Shown here one piece after another: positions 23,308 to 36,900 of a stretch of 64,000 nucleotides of DNA (its first letter is position 1; the number at the start of each line of letters is the position of its first letter). The position numbers and the translations under genes were made by a program. Below the pieces are notes generated by a model. The model was not told the DNA's origin. It searched no databases and worked only from the letters and a program-made list of their open reading frames with translations. The DNA is taken from contig CM051463.1 in the NCBI GenBank assembly GCA_028095005.1, forward strand, positions 65,696,251 to 65,760,250, written 5' to 3'. The DNA is from Rhynchospora pubera (taxonomy: Eukaryota > Streptophyta > Magnoliopsida > Poales > Cyperaceae).

Positions 23308-25680
23308 TGTTTGCCTCTAAAAAATACTATAATATGATCATAACAGCACGCTATAACCAGGACAGGGCATGGCGAAAACCCATGCATTGAGTTTGACCCG
23401 TACATGGAATTGTCAGCAAAAAATGCTATTCCGGCACAACCCAGCCCAATTCTGAAATTTTCATCCAAAATACTATTGGGCCGACAAACATATGAGCAAA
23501 CAAATATATGGGCCCTCTTTTAATTTATCAAAAAAGAAGCCCAATCAAAAATAGTATACGGATCCGATTTCTTTTCCTTATTGGATCAAATCAGAACGAA
23601 ACCCGATAATTTAACACCCGCCCGAATCTTACGAGCAAGAGGGACAGGTGTCCAGTGTCCATTGGATTATCGCAGCGGGACCCACAGTCTGTTAACAGAA
23701 GAAAAGAAAAAGAAGAGAGCAAGTACAAACCTGAGGAAAAAGAGTGATGACTGGCGAGGGTTGCACATTTCGCCGGCGCTGCACGTCGCCGCAACTTCAA
23801 TGGACTGTGCCGCTGCATTGATGACTCCACCACGATCCTAATGACATCAAACACGGGAAATGACAGACAGCGAATTGGGCGAATGGCAGGGACAGTATAG
23901 AAATTGGGAAAAACAGAAATGTAAAATTACTTACCAAAATTGCCGATTGAAACACCTGATATGCTGGCACGGCTTTAGAATGAAGGGAATGTATGATAAT
24001 TGAGGCTAATTGTAGAAAAAAAAAGGGGGGTTACTGGAGGTCCTGATTGACAGAAGTGTCAGGCATGGCGGAACTCTCACTGAATGATGCTGCTCATGTT
24101 AATTGAGGGTGAGGAAGTGTTACAAAGGATGTGAATGACATAAAAGAACCGCAGGAGAAGAGAAATGTATGCGCAAGCTGACACCAAAGTGTAATTCCCA
24201 TGACTGGAGAGGTCCAGTAGGGAAAAAGAGCAAGAGAATAGTGAAAAGAGAAGAAATGGAGAGCATGGTCCTTCTATTCTGCAACCTACGACCTGGAAAA
24301 GGAAACCTACTACTGTAGGGATTCTTTTGGCAGGAGGAGGTGAGGTCACCGCTTCAATTGAGGCCGTTGATGGAGAAAGCATGATGGAATTATCTCCCTT
24401 ATAGTACAAAATCGCTCAGTATCACCCAGGAAGGAGCAGAAGCACATGATGTGGTGAGAATGGTTGAAGTATACTTTCTAAAAGGTGCATACATCCCACC
24501 ACACGATACAAATTGAACGGATGAATGATATACAAAGGGTGCTTCCCCATGGCACTAGATGAGGAAATGAAACAGACTTGGAGGCATGAATCATCAAAGG
24601 CAACGCATGAATTCTTTCTGGTGGGCCCAGGGGCAAATCAGTAAAAAATAGAAAAAACAAAGGAATGAAACGCATGGAAAATGAAACAGGAGGCATGATA
24701 TTCCAACTTTGCCCTCCAGTGAACTATGTTACTCAATTAGATGAAAGTAAAAAAAATATATATATGTGCATAATTGGGCCGTTAATAAAGATAATATCAG
24801 CCCCTCCTGATGCTATAAAGGTAATTAGGAATGGAAAGTAACCCAGCAAATTCAAGATGAAATTGAGATATCCAAGTGAGGTTAAATGAGTAAAAAAGAG
24901 GAAAACTAAAAAATGCAATTTGGTGAGATGTCTAAGCATGTATCCATGCTCATTGTGTCAATTGATCCCCTCAACCAATGAAAAATCGACAGCACCCTTC
25001 AACTCTGACAAAGGAAAACCTCTTTTCATTATGACAAATACCCAGATTAACCTACTGAAGGGGAATCAATTGGTAAACCACAGGCAAATGAAACACTTAT
25101 TCCACTTCTACCCTTTAAAATTGGGACCAAATGTGTATGAGTTAAAGGAGATTGGTGTAATTGCATAAAGACTAGGGACAATTCCAGTCCAAAAGCTCAT
25201 GAGAAACTCAAGTAAAAGCAAATGGAGAAAAGAAAGGAAACCTGTTACCTAGCTACAAATAGGGGGTCAGAAGTTGATCCTCCCCACAAGAACATCCCAA
25301 CCATACACTGCCTATAAAGGCATGGATGAGTGCCACCTATGCACCCCCATTCTGGCGCCAAATCACTACCCCCTCTCCAAGGCATAGAGAGCAGCAAGGT
25401 GTGATCTTATCCCTTATCAAACAACACAGGGACCCACCTGTCAGGGAAACAAGTGAAAAGAAGTGAAACACTATGCTGATGTCCCATGGGTAATTGATTG
25501 ATGCCAAGTGTCAAAAGATGATTGAAAGGTAAACAAAATAGTAGAAATCACCAAGTGAAGAAAGGAAACAAGAAGAGAGTCGGTTTGCCATCTATGCATC
25601 TTCACCATCCATTAAGTGCCAAGGATACAAGATGTTGCCACATGTCAGGTTGATGAGAAGAGCAAACCCTGGAAATCTCC

Positions 25681-25688
25681 TATAAAAG
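25681..25688 (+). promoter_or_regulatory. LTR TATA box (U3/R promoter)
   Basis: TATAAAAG sits in CTCCTATAAAAGAAGC, about 2.37 kb into the LTR. Transcription should start near 25710. Possible polyadenylation motifs (AATAAAATAATATTAAA) follow at about 25814, so R would be short and U5 about 4.3 kb long. The same box recurs at 61670 in the 3' LTR. Confidence 0.65.
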
Positions 25689-28568
25689 AAGCACCTCCTG
25701 AGAAGAAAGGGAGGCCAATTTTAGTAGTTGAAACACTGTCATTTTCAAAACTCAAGTTTTATTTGTAATCAAGGTAATAGATGTAATCCCTTTGTATTGG
25801 CCTCCAAAAATATGAATAAAATAATATTAAATGCATTCGTTGTGTTTTTTTCTTTCCTCTTTCGTTTCTAGTTTTGTTCTTTGGAGATTACACTGATGCT
25901 AGTGAGGAGTGTGACATAGATTCCACACTCATGAACATCAATTGTGCCTCCAAAAGATCATGCATATAGAAGTAATTTGCATCAACATAAGCTGCTCGCC
26001 TTTTAATGTTTAGTCAGAGGCTGCTGGCTTCATGGAGAGCGTGACTTAGATTCCACCTCCATGAATGCCATGCTAGCTTCTAACCTTAGTTTGTCTCAAA
26101 AATTCATGTCATAATTATCATCATGTTTCTATTTAAATCTGTCATGCACACAGTTCATAGCCATGGTTCAATAGGTAAAGCTTATGTCATAATAAAAACA
26201 TCAGGTTAAGTGACTAAAATACATGTAGTTATGGTTTACATTCATATAATTTTCTCTTTAGGTCTGTTTTCTTTTTGTCAAAAGATTCAGAAACAAGGAA
26301 TTTCCAAAATAATTAAGTTTTTCATGCTTATTGTATTTCCAAACTAAAAGAATAGTTAACTTTCTACCCTCATGATATGGTCCAAATTCTGATTTATGCA
26401 GTGTGATAGGTCTCAGGTTGACTGGAGCAGTAAAAAAATAAGTAAAAAAAATATAGCTAAGTTCAAGGTTTAAAGTGAAATACCATCTTTTTATGTATAC
26501 ATAAGTTTGGGTTTAATAAAATAGAAGCATATCAGTAGTCAAAACATGTTTTGAAAGTATACCTGTAAGCCCCTTTTTTTCAAAGGAAAATATGTCTTCA
26601 TGTTCATCTTTTTTCTTACTTCAATTTAAAACAAGTTTAGAACTGAAAATCCTGGACTTGCCTTCTTTTATTAATAAAAACTCATGTTCCTTTAGCAAGT
26701 CAAAACAAAGGAAAAGAAAACAAAATGATATGTTTCTGTTTAAAAAGTCATGTCCTCAAGATAGCTTTCAAAGTAATACTTTGTTAACAAAAAAAAGAAT
26801 GATGAAGAAGTGCGTCTATGATTATTCTTGTGTCAGCATCTAAAGGCAAAAATGTGCAATAAAATGGTCTTTTCTTCTTTTCATTTTCTGTCCAGGGGCA
26901 GATCTAGAGTTAAAGTTCATGTCCTCAGGATAGAGTTCATGTCTCATCCAGAAGATATTATGAGTCCATAGCAAAACTATTCACAAAGACATGTTTTAAT
27001 ATTATGCATAAAAAAAAAATAATAATAATAGTATATAAAGGTACAATAGGTCTGCACCTAAATAAAAGTGATAAATGATAAAGGTGAAGTTAATAGATTT
27101 TAAAATTTACCTTTACTGCTGTATTTCTTTCTTTTATGATCAGCATGTTAAAAAGTGTGGAGTTGCATTTCTTAAGCCAAAACATCAGCATCTGAACCCA
27201 TGTCACTCAACAATAATAACTGCTCAAGCTTGCTTCGTCACAGCCATGTAAGAAGTGTCAGGAAAATAGGCCTAATGCACATGCAAAGCTGTGTTTACAT
27301 AAACAAGGGAGAGTAAAGTGAATTGGTCTCAGCATAAAATTGACATGAAAATTTAGGCCGAGTAAGACTGCTTAAATTCAAGAATGATACAAAAAAAAAA
27401 CTCAATCGAGAAGGTTATGTAAAATGAGAAGATGTCAGGGTCTAAAGTGAATAGGGTGGCTTTATTGACAGTCACTAACCAGTAACAAAACCTGCATTCT
27501 TAGCCTGCATTCCATCTTAATTGCGCAAGGCAAATGAGTGTTACAATCTTTGTTTGAGGCCTCAAAGGAATGTACACATACAAAGTTAGCAATTAAGACA
27601 AAGATAATAATGAAATTAAGTACTTAAAATCTAAATGTTAACTGTTTGGACTAAAGTAACAGTTGAAAAAGTGAAAGTGTGTAACTGGGAATGAATAAAG
27701 TACATAGGAGAAATTACATGTGAAAAGTCGCATTTCGAAAGCTTGACAGACCAAAAGAATAGCCAAAGCATGTTACCTCAAATTGGGGAGTACAATGTAA
27801 AATTGAACGTGTGGGAAACTCCATAACCTCCTCAAGGTGCCCCACCATGCCCCAGCCATAGTAGTCCCTCACTGTGTCTCGTCAAATGATTGCTCTCCAC
27901 CATGGTCTTGAACCCAAATCGACTCGGAGACGAGAAGTGCCCAATTACAGAGAATAACCCAAAATTGATGGCAGAAGCGACATCAGGAAACGGTTATGGC
28001 ACTGCATGACCTACTTGGAGCCATTGAGATCGCCAGAAGACCTCCTTCAACTTCATTAATGGAGACATCCGGTTCAACGGAAGAATCCTCAGGGACCAAG
28101 AGAGGGAAATGAGTCGCGTCTTTGTGTGAGCTTGGTGCATCTGAGAAGTAAAACCAATGCATGAGGCCAAGGGATCGGACTCAGGGTCAGCCTCAGCTCG
28201 CTTGGTGCACGACCACGAGCATGGACCAGACAGTTCGACCAACTCAAATTCTCAGCGCCTCCCTTGATCCTCTGTGGCAACTATCCTGAAACGAACCTCT
28301 GACAGAAACAACACAAAACACCAAAGTCTCAACCAATCAGGAAATTTTGCGAAGCAGAAACTTCAAAAATGCATTAAAAATAGCTAGACTATCAGAAAAA
28401 TTCTCATAAAATATCAAAATGTCAAGAAAAATGTGAGGAATATTTTGATGTATCGTGTCATGCCAAAACACTAAAGAACAAAATATTTTAAAATTAAAAG
28501 TTTAAAGGATAGCCATAATGGAAAATAATAAAATTAAGTCCCTCAAAGAAATTAAATAACAGTCTCTT

Positions 28569-28670
28569 TTGAACATTGTTGTGTTCTGGACAGCAGGTAC
28601 ATTTGAACATTCTATGTTCTGGACAGCAGGTACACCTTACATTCCATGTTCTGAACAACAGGCACAATCA
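28569..28670 (+). repeat. Three tandem GGACAGCAGGTACA units in U5
   Basis: The phrase GTTCTGGACAGCAGGTACA occurs twice, with a third diverged copy (CTGAACAACAGGCACA), at about 40-bp spacing. A single GGACAGCAGGTAC is found at 48546 in the nested solo LTR, so the core is conserved between the two LTR families. Confidence 0.75.
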
Positions 28671-28739
28671 AGCATTAAAAATTTGCGAGCAGAATTGAAA
28701 CAACAAAAAAAAAACATCACCAAGAGGGTCAAACACAGA

Positions 28740-29205
28740 AGTTTAAAAGTGCAAATTTAAAAGTCCAAACTCAAAAAGCCCAATTGAAAATTGAAAATCC
28801 AAAACTCAAAAGTCGCAACTCAAAAGTCCAACTCAAGTCCAGAATGCCAAAATTCAAAAGTTCAAACCAAGTTCAAACTTTAAACCAAAGTCCGAAAAAA
28901 CCAAAACTCAAAAGTCAAACTCAAAAGTCAAAATTCAAAAGTGCTAGCTTAAAATGCAAAACTTAAAAGTCGAACTCAAAAGTCCAAAGTTCTAGAAAAA
29001 TGCAAAATTAAAAGTCCAAACTTGAAAATGACACAAAGTCTAAAAAGTGACACCAAGTCAAAATGATGCAAAATCCAAAAGAGACACAAAGTCTAAAAAG
29101 TGACACAAAGTCAAAATGACACAAAGTCAAAATGGCACAAAGCCTAAAAGTGACCCAAAAGACACAAAGTCTAAAGTGACATAAAGTCTTAAAAGTCAAA
29201 AGTTC
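28740..29205 (+). repeat. Low-complexity AAAAGTC/ACAAAGTC repeats in U5
   Basis: Degenerate units of CAAAAGTCCAAACT and then GACACAAAGTCTAAAAGT run in tandem for about 460 bp. Confidence 0.85.
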
Positions 29206-29264
29206 GTCCCTTCAAGACTGCATCGCGTTTCGCCTTGAAGGAGACACCCTCTTGATGTTCAGAT

Positions 29265-29660
29265 TGAGAAAAAAGGAAAAGTCAATTCTGAATGATCACT
29301 GAAGTTCCTGTCAAGAGAAGGCATAGCGCATCTATACTCGCGACTTGAACGAAAATCCCAAAGACCCCTAAGTTCCTCAAAACGATTGAGAACTGACCTA
29401 GAATACCCTATTTTCTAGCGTTGGACTCAAATCTAACAGCCTGTTTCTACAAGTTCACAGCATGTTTGACCAGAAGCAGACTGAAATCTGATGCCCAGAT
29501 GACCAGAAGAAAAGTCAATCAGTGGCCATCACCCAAGTTCATGTCAAGAGGAGGCATAGCGCATCTGCACTCAAGACCAGAACGAAATCCCAAAATCTCT
29601 AAATCCCCAAACGATTGAGGATTGATCTAGGATATTAAATTTCCTAGTATCAAACTCAAA
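29265..29660 (+). repeat. Tandem duplication of about 230 bp near the LTR end
   Basis: The segment around GTCAAGAGAAGGCATAGCGC (29310) recurs at about 29543 with the downstream AACGATTGAG and TTTTCTAG blocks also repeated, diverged by perhaps 15-20 percent. Confidence 0.7.
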
Positions 29661-30150
29661 AGTCTCTGTGACGGCACTAAGCCTGATCCAGCAAAAGTAA
29701 AAACAGCCTAAATGTCTTGAAATGTGAAATTAAAGAATTAAATCACACCATTCATGTTTACATGGCTCTGTTAAAATAGCTGCCCTTCTGCATTGCTTTT
29801 CACCCTGAAACTCCCTATCAAGACACAATCCTTTTATTAAAATGGACTTCATCCACTTGCAACATTTAAACTTTGATTATCCCGATCTAGAGGTGCTCTT
29901 AGCTCAGTTCGTAACTGAGTCCGGAGGTAATTAACAGTAGGGGCTTGCGCCTACTGGAAAAAAAAGGACCTACGACAAACAATCAACTCTCGAGGTACTT
30001 AGAACCGCATTAGTGCCCTTCGCTCGTTTGGAATGGGCAGTAACGACGGGTCTCAAGATGCTCGAGGGGTATCTGATCCGCATTTTCTTCGCCCCATAGA
30101 GGACTATCTGATCTTCCGTGGTCGGACTGAAAAAAGTGCGAGACAGGTTC

Positions 30151-30168
30151 TGGCACGCCCGGTGGGAC
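30151..30168 (+). promoter_or_regulatory. Primer binding site of the giant element
   Basis: TGGCACGCCCGGTGGGAC starts with TGG and lies five bases after the LTR CA end, as a plus-strand primer binding site should. I cannot name the primer tRNA with certainty. Its complement, GTCCCACCGGG, reappears in the 3' untranslated zone. Confidence 0.7.
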
Positions 30169-30248
30169 ATTTTTCTCCTCTCATCAGGGCATAATCAAAG
30201 TTTAAATGCGAAAGCGGAATTAAGTCCATCATATCAAAAAATATACTA

Positions 30249-30881
30249 ATGGTTGACTCCAAGTCTTCTCCATTGCAGGAAACCATGTTTACCTGGAGTC
30301 AAATCGTGAAGGGCGAGCGTCTTCGCCACAGGAAGGCAGCAGCAACCGGGACTCTCTACGTGCCCATCCAAGCTGTCGTGCAAATCTCTCCCGTGATGCT
30401 TGCTGGTGAAGCATCGGTGAAGGTCTCTGAAAAGCCTGCCCTTAGCGCCAAAAAGGGTCGGGCGGCGACCACTCACATCAAGGGGGCAACAGCCCCAAAA
30501 CTCAAAAAGCATAAGAGGACTAGGATCTCGAGGGCCCAAGCTCTCCATCTGGTCCAACAACCTGAAACTGTCACTGACCTGTCACTCAGCAACACCTTCG
30601 CCCCTCTGCATGTGCTCAAAAAGGGAGGCGAAGTAATGCGCCTCAGAGAGGATTCGGAGCTCCCCATGTATGCCCCAGTCTCTGAGAAAAAGAAAGTGAC
30701 CCACCCAAAACACAAGGCAGTGGAGGCCATTCATGCGGCCTTCAAGATTGTCAAGAGGTCCCGCAAGTCCCGCAGGATCGTTACTGCAATCCCTGCCAAC
30801 CCCAACAAGCCGTCCATCAAGGACAGGCTCAAGTTCCCGGCGCACCAAAGGCTCCGCTTTCCCTACCGCGAGGACAACTGA
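30249..30881 (+). CDS. N-terminal Gag segment (210 aa), closed by an in-frame TGA
   Basis: This frame opens at ATG 30249, eighty bases after the primer site. It is basic and Lys/Arg-rich (APKLKKHKRTRISRAQAL) with no domain I recognise. It is in the same frame as the long gag-pol reading frame and is separated from it only by a TGA at 30879-30881, after which the frame stays open. It may be the natural start of Gag with one nonsense mutation, or a separate small protein like the extra ORF1 of Ogre elements. Confidence 0.7.
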   Translation: MVDSKSSPLQETMFTWSQIVKGERLRHRKAAATGTLYVPIQAVVQISPVMLAGEASVKVSEKPALSAKKGRAATTHIKGATAPKLKKHKRTRISRAQALHLVQQPETVTDLSLSNTFAPLHVLKKGGEVMRLREDSELPMYAPVSEKKKVTHPKHKAVEAIHAAFKIVKRSRKSRRIVTAIPANPNKPSIKDRLKFPAHQRLRFPYREDN

Positions 30882-30920
30882 GAGGGAGACGCGGACTATA
30901 GTGCGTCAGAAAAAAGGACT

Positions 30921-33900
30921 GTGGCCCACCCGCCTTCAGTCTTCGACCGGCTTACCTTTCCATCACTCCAACCCAACGCCCGCTCAATGAAGGCCAAAGG
31001 AAAAGTGAAACAGGTTTGGAAGCCCAAACAACCGGAACCCATCCCCGCTCCCAAGCAAAATACAGGGGGCACCAAGCGATGGGTACCAAAAGAAAAAGAC
31101 ACCTCTCTGGCTAGCCAGGTGGCGAGTCAGATGATGAAAAATAAAACCAAAAAGAAATATGTGATGAGGAAGAAGCGGAATGCTGATTCTGTCTCAGTAT
31201 ACCATGTGTCAATTGATGACGATGAGGATGATGATGAGGAAACGGCGGAAGTCCGTATGGTTGGGACAGGTTCCCAGGAACCGCCTCACTCCGAAAGTGT
31301 CCCCGTGGAAACACGAGGACAGAAAGGAAAAGCTTCAGCATCTAAACCTCCCAAACGGGTAGGCCGGCCCAGGAACCGCAGCCCGGTGGTGGAGGAAATT
31401 GTCCAACAAACCACTGATAACATCGCAAGCGATGAAGAAAATCCAAACCCGGACCATGGAAGTTCGTCCGAAGATGTTGATGAGGAGATTGAAATCCTCG
31501 AAGAAATATCTGACGAGATGGCCCAGCTTCGCAAGGAGCTGGAAGAGAAGACCAAGCAACTTGAGCAACTCCAAGCGGAAAATGCTCGGGTAACCGCGGC
31601 ATGCGCGGAAGTCCAGAAACACGTAGCCAAAAAGGGGGCACGCCCAAGCTATGCTGTTTCAAACAATGATGTACCAAAATCAACTGAAACCCAAGGAATG
31701 GCTTCTAAGCCAAAATCCAAAAACAAAAAGAAAACCAAGAAATCTCACTCCAAAATAGTGAGGGAAAAAGATAGCAGCTCTAGTGAAACCTCTGAGGAAG
31801 AGTTGCTTGAAAGAAAGGAAACCAATATCATTGACCCTGAGGCCATAATGGAGAAAATGCAAAGGGCCATGGATCAGAAACTGCAATCTCTAGGGATTGT
31901 GGGCACTCAACTGCCCGTCAATTTCACAGGCCGACCTTACCCTGCAAGGTTTGACCAGCTGGATTACCCGAAGGGACATATAGTGCCGAAATTCAAGGTG
32001 TTTGATGGGGTTGGAAACAAAATCACCCCGAGTCAACATCTGTCGCACTTCATAACCTCCTGTGGAAACACTGCCCGAAGGGAGGAATGGCTACTAAGGC
32101 AATTTTCACAAAGTCTGTCTGGAGTAGCATTTGATTGGTATGCTTCTCTCGAGGCAGATAGCATCAAAAGCTGGAAAGACATGGCAAATGCCTTTTGTGC
32201 AAGGTTCAGGACGACTCCGCATAGGGTCTCTGTCACCAATCTAGTCAATGCCAGACAAAAACAAGGCGAGTCTGTCTCTGACTATGTGTCAAGATGGGAA
32301 ACCATGTACACGGGATGCCAGTCCAACATAAGTGAATCTGAGGCGGTGCGTATGCTTCTGAACAGCATCCATGCACCGATGAAAGTATGGATGGTGGGCC
32401 ATAACGTTACTACCTTTGAACATTTGGTAGCCATGGTTGCTCGATACGAGGAAGTGGAGCCTGAAATGAACCAGCTGTACTATTCCACCAAGGAAAAAGA
32501 CAAAGAAAAGGGAAAGAAGCTGGAAATCAAAACAACAAAGGCAGTCAAAGCCATCACTAACCAGGCTGAAGGCACTGGTAGTGCCCAATGGGGAAAGAAT
32601 GGCGAAACGAAGGACGGAAATCCACAGTCCAGGGCTCAAAGGCCAACACTCAGGGAGCTGAAAAGCAAACCTTACTCATTCAAAAAGGAGAAAACTCTGA
32701 AGCTGTTCAAGCAAGCTATGGAAGTTCTCGAGGTTCGATTGCCCCAATGCAAAAGACCCGAGGAAGAAGACAAAGTAAACCACCCTAATTACTGTGTGTA
32801 TCACAGAGTTTTGGGTCATAACATAGAGGATTGCTATGTCTTTAAGGATTGGCTCGAACAGAAAATCCAAGAAGGAGCAATCTCTCTCCATGATGACGCC
32901 AGGCAGGAGCCAGCTCCTCATGCTGTCTCAAATGGAACCCCAAGTGCCAGCTCTCGTCGTGTCTCGGTCACTACCGACGGAAAACCGCCCACGACATGGA
33001 GCGTATATTTGAGCAAAAACACCAGAAAGAAGTTGAGAGCCTTGCAGGCCGAACCTCAACTCAGATGGAAAACCCCTATCATACCAGTGGTCCCGAAGAG
33101 ACTCAAACCAACAAGAACACAACCGAAACCGATGACCCGTGACACAACGACGGGTAACATGAGATCTAGACAGGCATTCTGGAGGAAAACCACTCTCGAA
33201 ACCGTCAAAGATCCCTATGTTCAAGAAAGACCAACACAAGCAACCCTCGCTGATTTCATCTCCCCCAAAGTCGCAGCTCAAATTAGCGGACAAGTGTGGC
33301 AGGAGTTGAAAGGCGAAGGAAAAGAAAAGAAAGAAGAGGAGTTCTGGACAGCCGCATGCCATCATGTCTCAGGTAATGAGGGAGAACATGAAGAACCCTC
33401 TGACCAACAGGAGCCGGCGCAGGCAGGCGCCAGACCTCCCGAAACCTCAACAACAAATGAACAAAACCTCACTGAGTCATCATCCAGCTCAGTCCCAACC
33501 CAACATACCTGGTCGACGGTCACTGTTCAACCTATGACCCAATCAGGAAAGAAAAAGAAAGAAAGCCTTGAAATAAAGAAATTGGATAAGGCCCTCGTCC
33601 GCAAAGGAAAGAAGTCGGACCGAATGACCCTACCTTTTAAGATCAATGGCCAAGATCGCAAGGTGTTTGTAGACATTCATGATGAGTGTCTAGATTCAGA
33701 AGGTATCCCAAGCCTAAAGAATCTGGAGTTCAACCTTGTCATACCAAAGAAAAAAGAAGAACCCGGGATTCCACCAGAAACCATTGCAATACTAGCAGAG
33801 CATGTGTCTGAATTGATGAAACAAACCATTGCTGTGACTAGTTTTGTAAGAAACCAAGTAAACAAAGAGGCTTCCACCTCCACCAACACCCAAAATGCCC

Positions 33901-36900
33901 AAGATATTCCTGGTTTCGCTGACGAGGAATATGAATGGTCTGATCCGGACCCTCCCAGCCAAGACGAAAGCTACGATTTTGGTAGCAACTTCGACAGTGA
34001 TGAGGAAAGAGGAGGTGGTGATTCTGGTGGAATCTCCTGCAATGCCACCTCAACATCGGCAATAAATACACACCCGGAGGATAACTCGGGAGAAAAAGAA
34101 GAAAAGCTCACTAAAGAGGAGGAAATAGAAATGATTGCGCAAATAGAGGAGGCTACACAGGCTATTCTCTCTTCCGCAGTCACAAACCAAAACCCACAAG
34201 AAGATGATGATGCCTTCTATGAGGCGCTGGAGGGATGCCAACCGACCAGTTACAGGAGGATAAAAATATACATGAAAGCAAGGGAACAATGGAGGGACCT
34301 CTCTTACTGGTGCGGTCAAACCAACCTTCATCCCATCCTAGAGGCAGAAATCGCCTTGAACCCGGCCTGGTGGATCCAAGAGCTTATGCGTGGCGATGAT
34401 GTGGACCAATTGCTAGCATCATGGCTGGCAAATAGGTTTTGGACCAAGGAAACACCTCTTAACATCCCTAAACAAAAAGACTATGAACCCGCAGAGCACT
34501 GCAGATACCTGAGTGATGCCGGGGAATCAGAAGAAGAAGCCGAGGAAGAAGGCGATGATTCACTACCACACATCTCTTTCAATGCTGTGGCAGAGTATGT
34601 GGACTTCTTGATGCAACTAAAAATTCAAGAGCCGGACTTGTTCCAACAGGAGCTGAAAGTTGATGAAGAAATAGAAAACATGTCAAACTCGGATACTTAC
34701 GAGCAACAAATTGAAAATATGGCCGTAAAGAAAGCTGCGGTGGATATTGTGGTGCAAAATGGATGGGACAAGAAAGACCCAGACCCAAACCACCCCACAG
34801 ATTTTGAAATCATGCGTACGCAGTTGGAAAGCACGGAGGACTCACACCTCTGGGAGAATATCGAGGTTACTGAAACTGACCTCGCGGAATATGAAAGCAG
34901 CATGGATAACCAAGCCCGCTTCAGCCAAAATGACCAAACTTTCCTGGCTGAGGAGAACCAGGCTGATGAATTCTCCCAATACTTGAGGAACCTGAGAGTC
35001 TCAGACCCAGTTGGCTATCATGATGTGCTGGACTCTGAAAACCCTCAACAGTACCAGGAATATGAAAGGCAAGTCATAACCAGGACTGTAAGGGAAATAG
35101 CTGATGAGACGGGGCGCGAGGAAGGAGAGATGAGCCCAGAAGCAACCCCACCAAGAACCACTCGACGCCGCATATCCAGGAGGATTCGGCGTTCCAGGCG
35201 CACATCGGGCCCCAGGACCGAGGTGACATTCCCTACCCAAACACAAGCAGTTGAGACCTCCAACCAAGTCGATACTGCTCAGGGTGAGTCATCCCAGCAA
35301 GCCCCTGAAGAAGAAGAATACAATGAACATGACAGCCTGGTAGAATGGTATGTGTCTGAGCTCAGGGAACTGAGAATCACAGACCCAAGGGCCTTTCGCC
35401 GAGCTACCCACCCCAAAGATCCAGACTTTACGGAGGAATTTGAAAGAGAAGCCATAGCAACCATCCTAAAAGAGGTTAACAAAGGCAAAACTCCCCAGTG
35501 CTCTGACTCTGAGGATAGCGGAGGTTCTCCGCGATTCTTCTTCTGTGGGAAAACATCTGACGGAAACGCCCAAAATGGCGAATCCGATAGCGATGAAGAA
35601 GAGACAGAAAGGGAGCCTGAGGTGGAATCTGACCATGAAGAACCTCAACCAAGCACCCTCCAAGGAAGTTCAATCCTGATGGCATCTGGGTCTGGTCCAC
35701 CAGCCGATATAACCTCAGCATTCGAAGGGTTGAATATCTCACAAGCAACCAGGATCCTCTCATACATGGAACATTTGAGACGGGAAGATCCTGCGTTCCT
35801 AAACTTCATAGCTCAGCACGCCGAAATATTACAGCAACCAGGGGCGAGTTATGAAAGGCTCAGGAGAACTCATCCCCGGGAAACCACCCGTTTTCGGGCA
35901 CAAATAGAAAGGTTGTATAAAATCTCAAATGATATTGACAATGATAGTAGTGATGATGACGGCTCCGAAGCCGGAAACTGTCGTTACATCAGCGGTTCAG
36001 GGTCTGATGACTCTGAGTCCGAAAATTATGATCACCGTTCCGCCCGAATTGCAGCTTGGACGGATGATGACGAGCCTTCCTTAAAACTATGTAATAAAAG
36101 AAGACAACGAGGAAGAAATGCTCGCATGACTGTCCGGCCTCAACCCGAATGGGATGAAAATGCGCGGCGTGAGCTGGAGCAAGCCATCGCGGAAACCGAG
36201 GCCATGACAACCAGCGAACTCATGAGAAACCTAAGGGTAAATAGTGATGATGATACTCATTATCCCACCGAAGATGATGAGAAAGAGGTCAAGAGCCCTA
36301 AAGCCCTTAGAGTATACCAAAGAAGAAAGAAGCCAGCAAATGAGAAGGAAATAATAACCTATCAAAGAAGAAACAAAGGAACCAACAAAGGAAAGAACAA
36401 GTTGCTCAAAGGCGAATCCTCTCGTGATGACGCCACTTGTCATCGAGTTGGCCATCATGATTCTGACAAAGGAGAGTCCTCGGAAGTGCCACAACCACAG
36501 GCCGAAACCTCAGAAGAAAATCAAACTAACCCAGAGGAGATGGCATATGACTACGAAATCGTGCTAGATCCTGCTGAACAAATGAACCCTGCCGATCTAC
36601 AAGGACGGCAGCCGAGAATGGTAAATTTGGATATCCATATTCCTGACATCCCGGGACAACCTAACCTTACTCTTGAGGAATTGGGAGAAATAGTGCGGCA
36701 AATGGTCAACCAGATCTGGGAAGCCACGTCCACTGAAGAGGCAGATGGAGAAAACGAACCCGCTGAACCAGAGACGAAGGGAAACGCCAGCACCGAACAG
36801 GGGACAACCGCTACCTCTACTCAGGGCCAAGCTGAAAATACCACCCCTTCAAACCAAAACCAAGAAGAAAACCAAAGCCAAAGCTCTGAATCATGCCAAA

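Larger units (their letters stand above)
23308..30145 (+). repeat. 5' LTR, about 6.84 kb
   Basis: It begins TGTTTGCCTCTAAAAA and ends GAGACA, five bases before the primer site. Positions 23308-28014 match 59298-64000 with roughly a dozen substitutions and three or four one- to two-base length changes in A runs, by eye. The right border rests on the CA-plus-primer-site arrangement and on similarity of the last 270 bp to the end of the nested solo LTR. Open frames within it are repeated in both LTRs and show no known domain, so I do not call genes. Confidence 0.85.

Noticed and set aside
23115..23468. Minus-strand frame repeated at 58934-59458 as a shared gene
   Set aside because: Both start at the beginning of the two LTRs and run out of them in different directions; it is chance open frame in LTR sequence.
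24077..24939. Minus-strand frames repeated at 60066-60928
   Set aside because: They are duplicated only because they lie in the two LTRs. No known domain or start context was found.
29008..29199. A Cys/Phe-rich minus-strand protein
   Set aside because: It is the translation of the ACAAAGTC low-complexity repeat.
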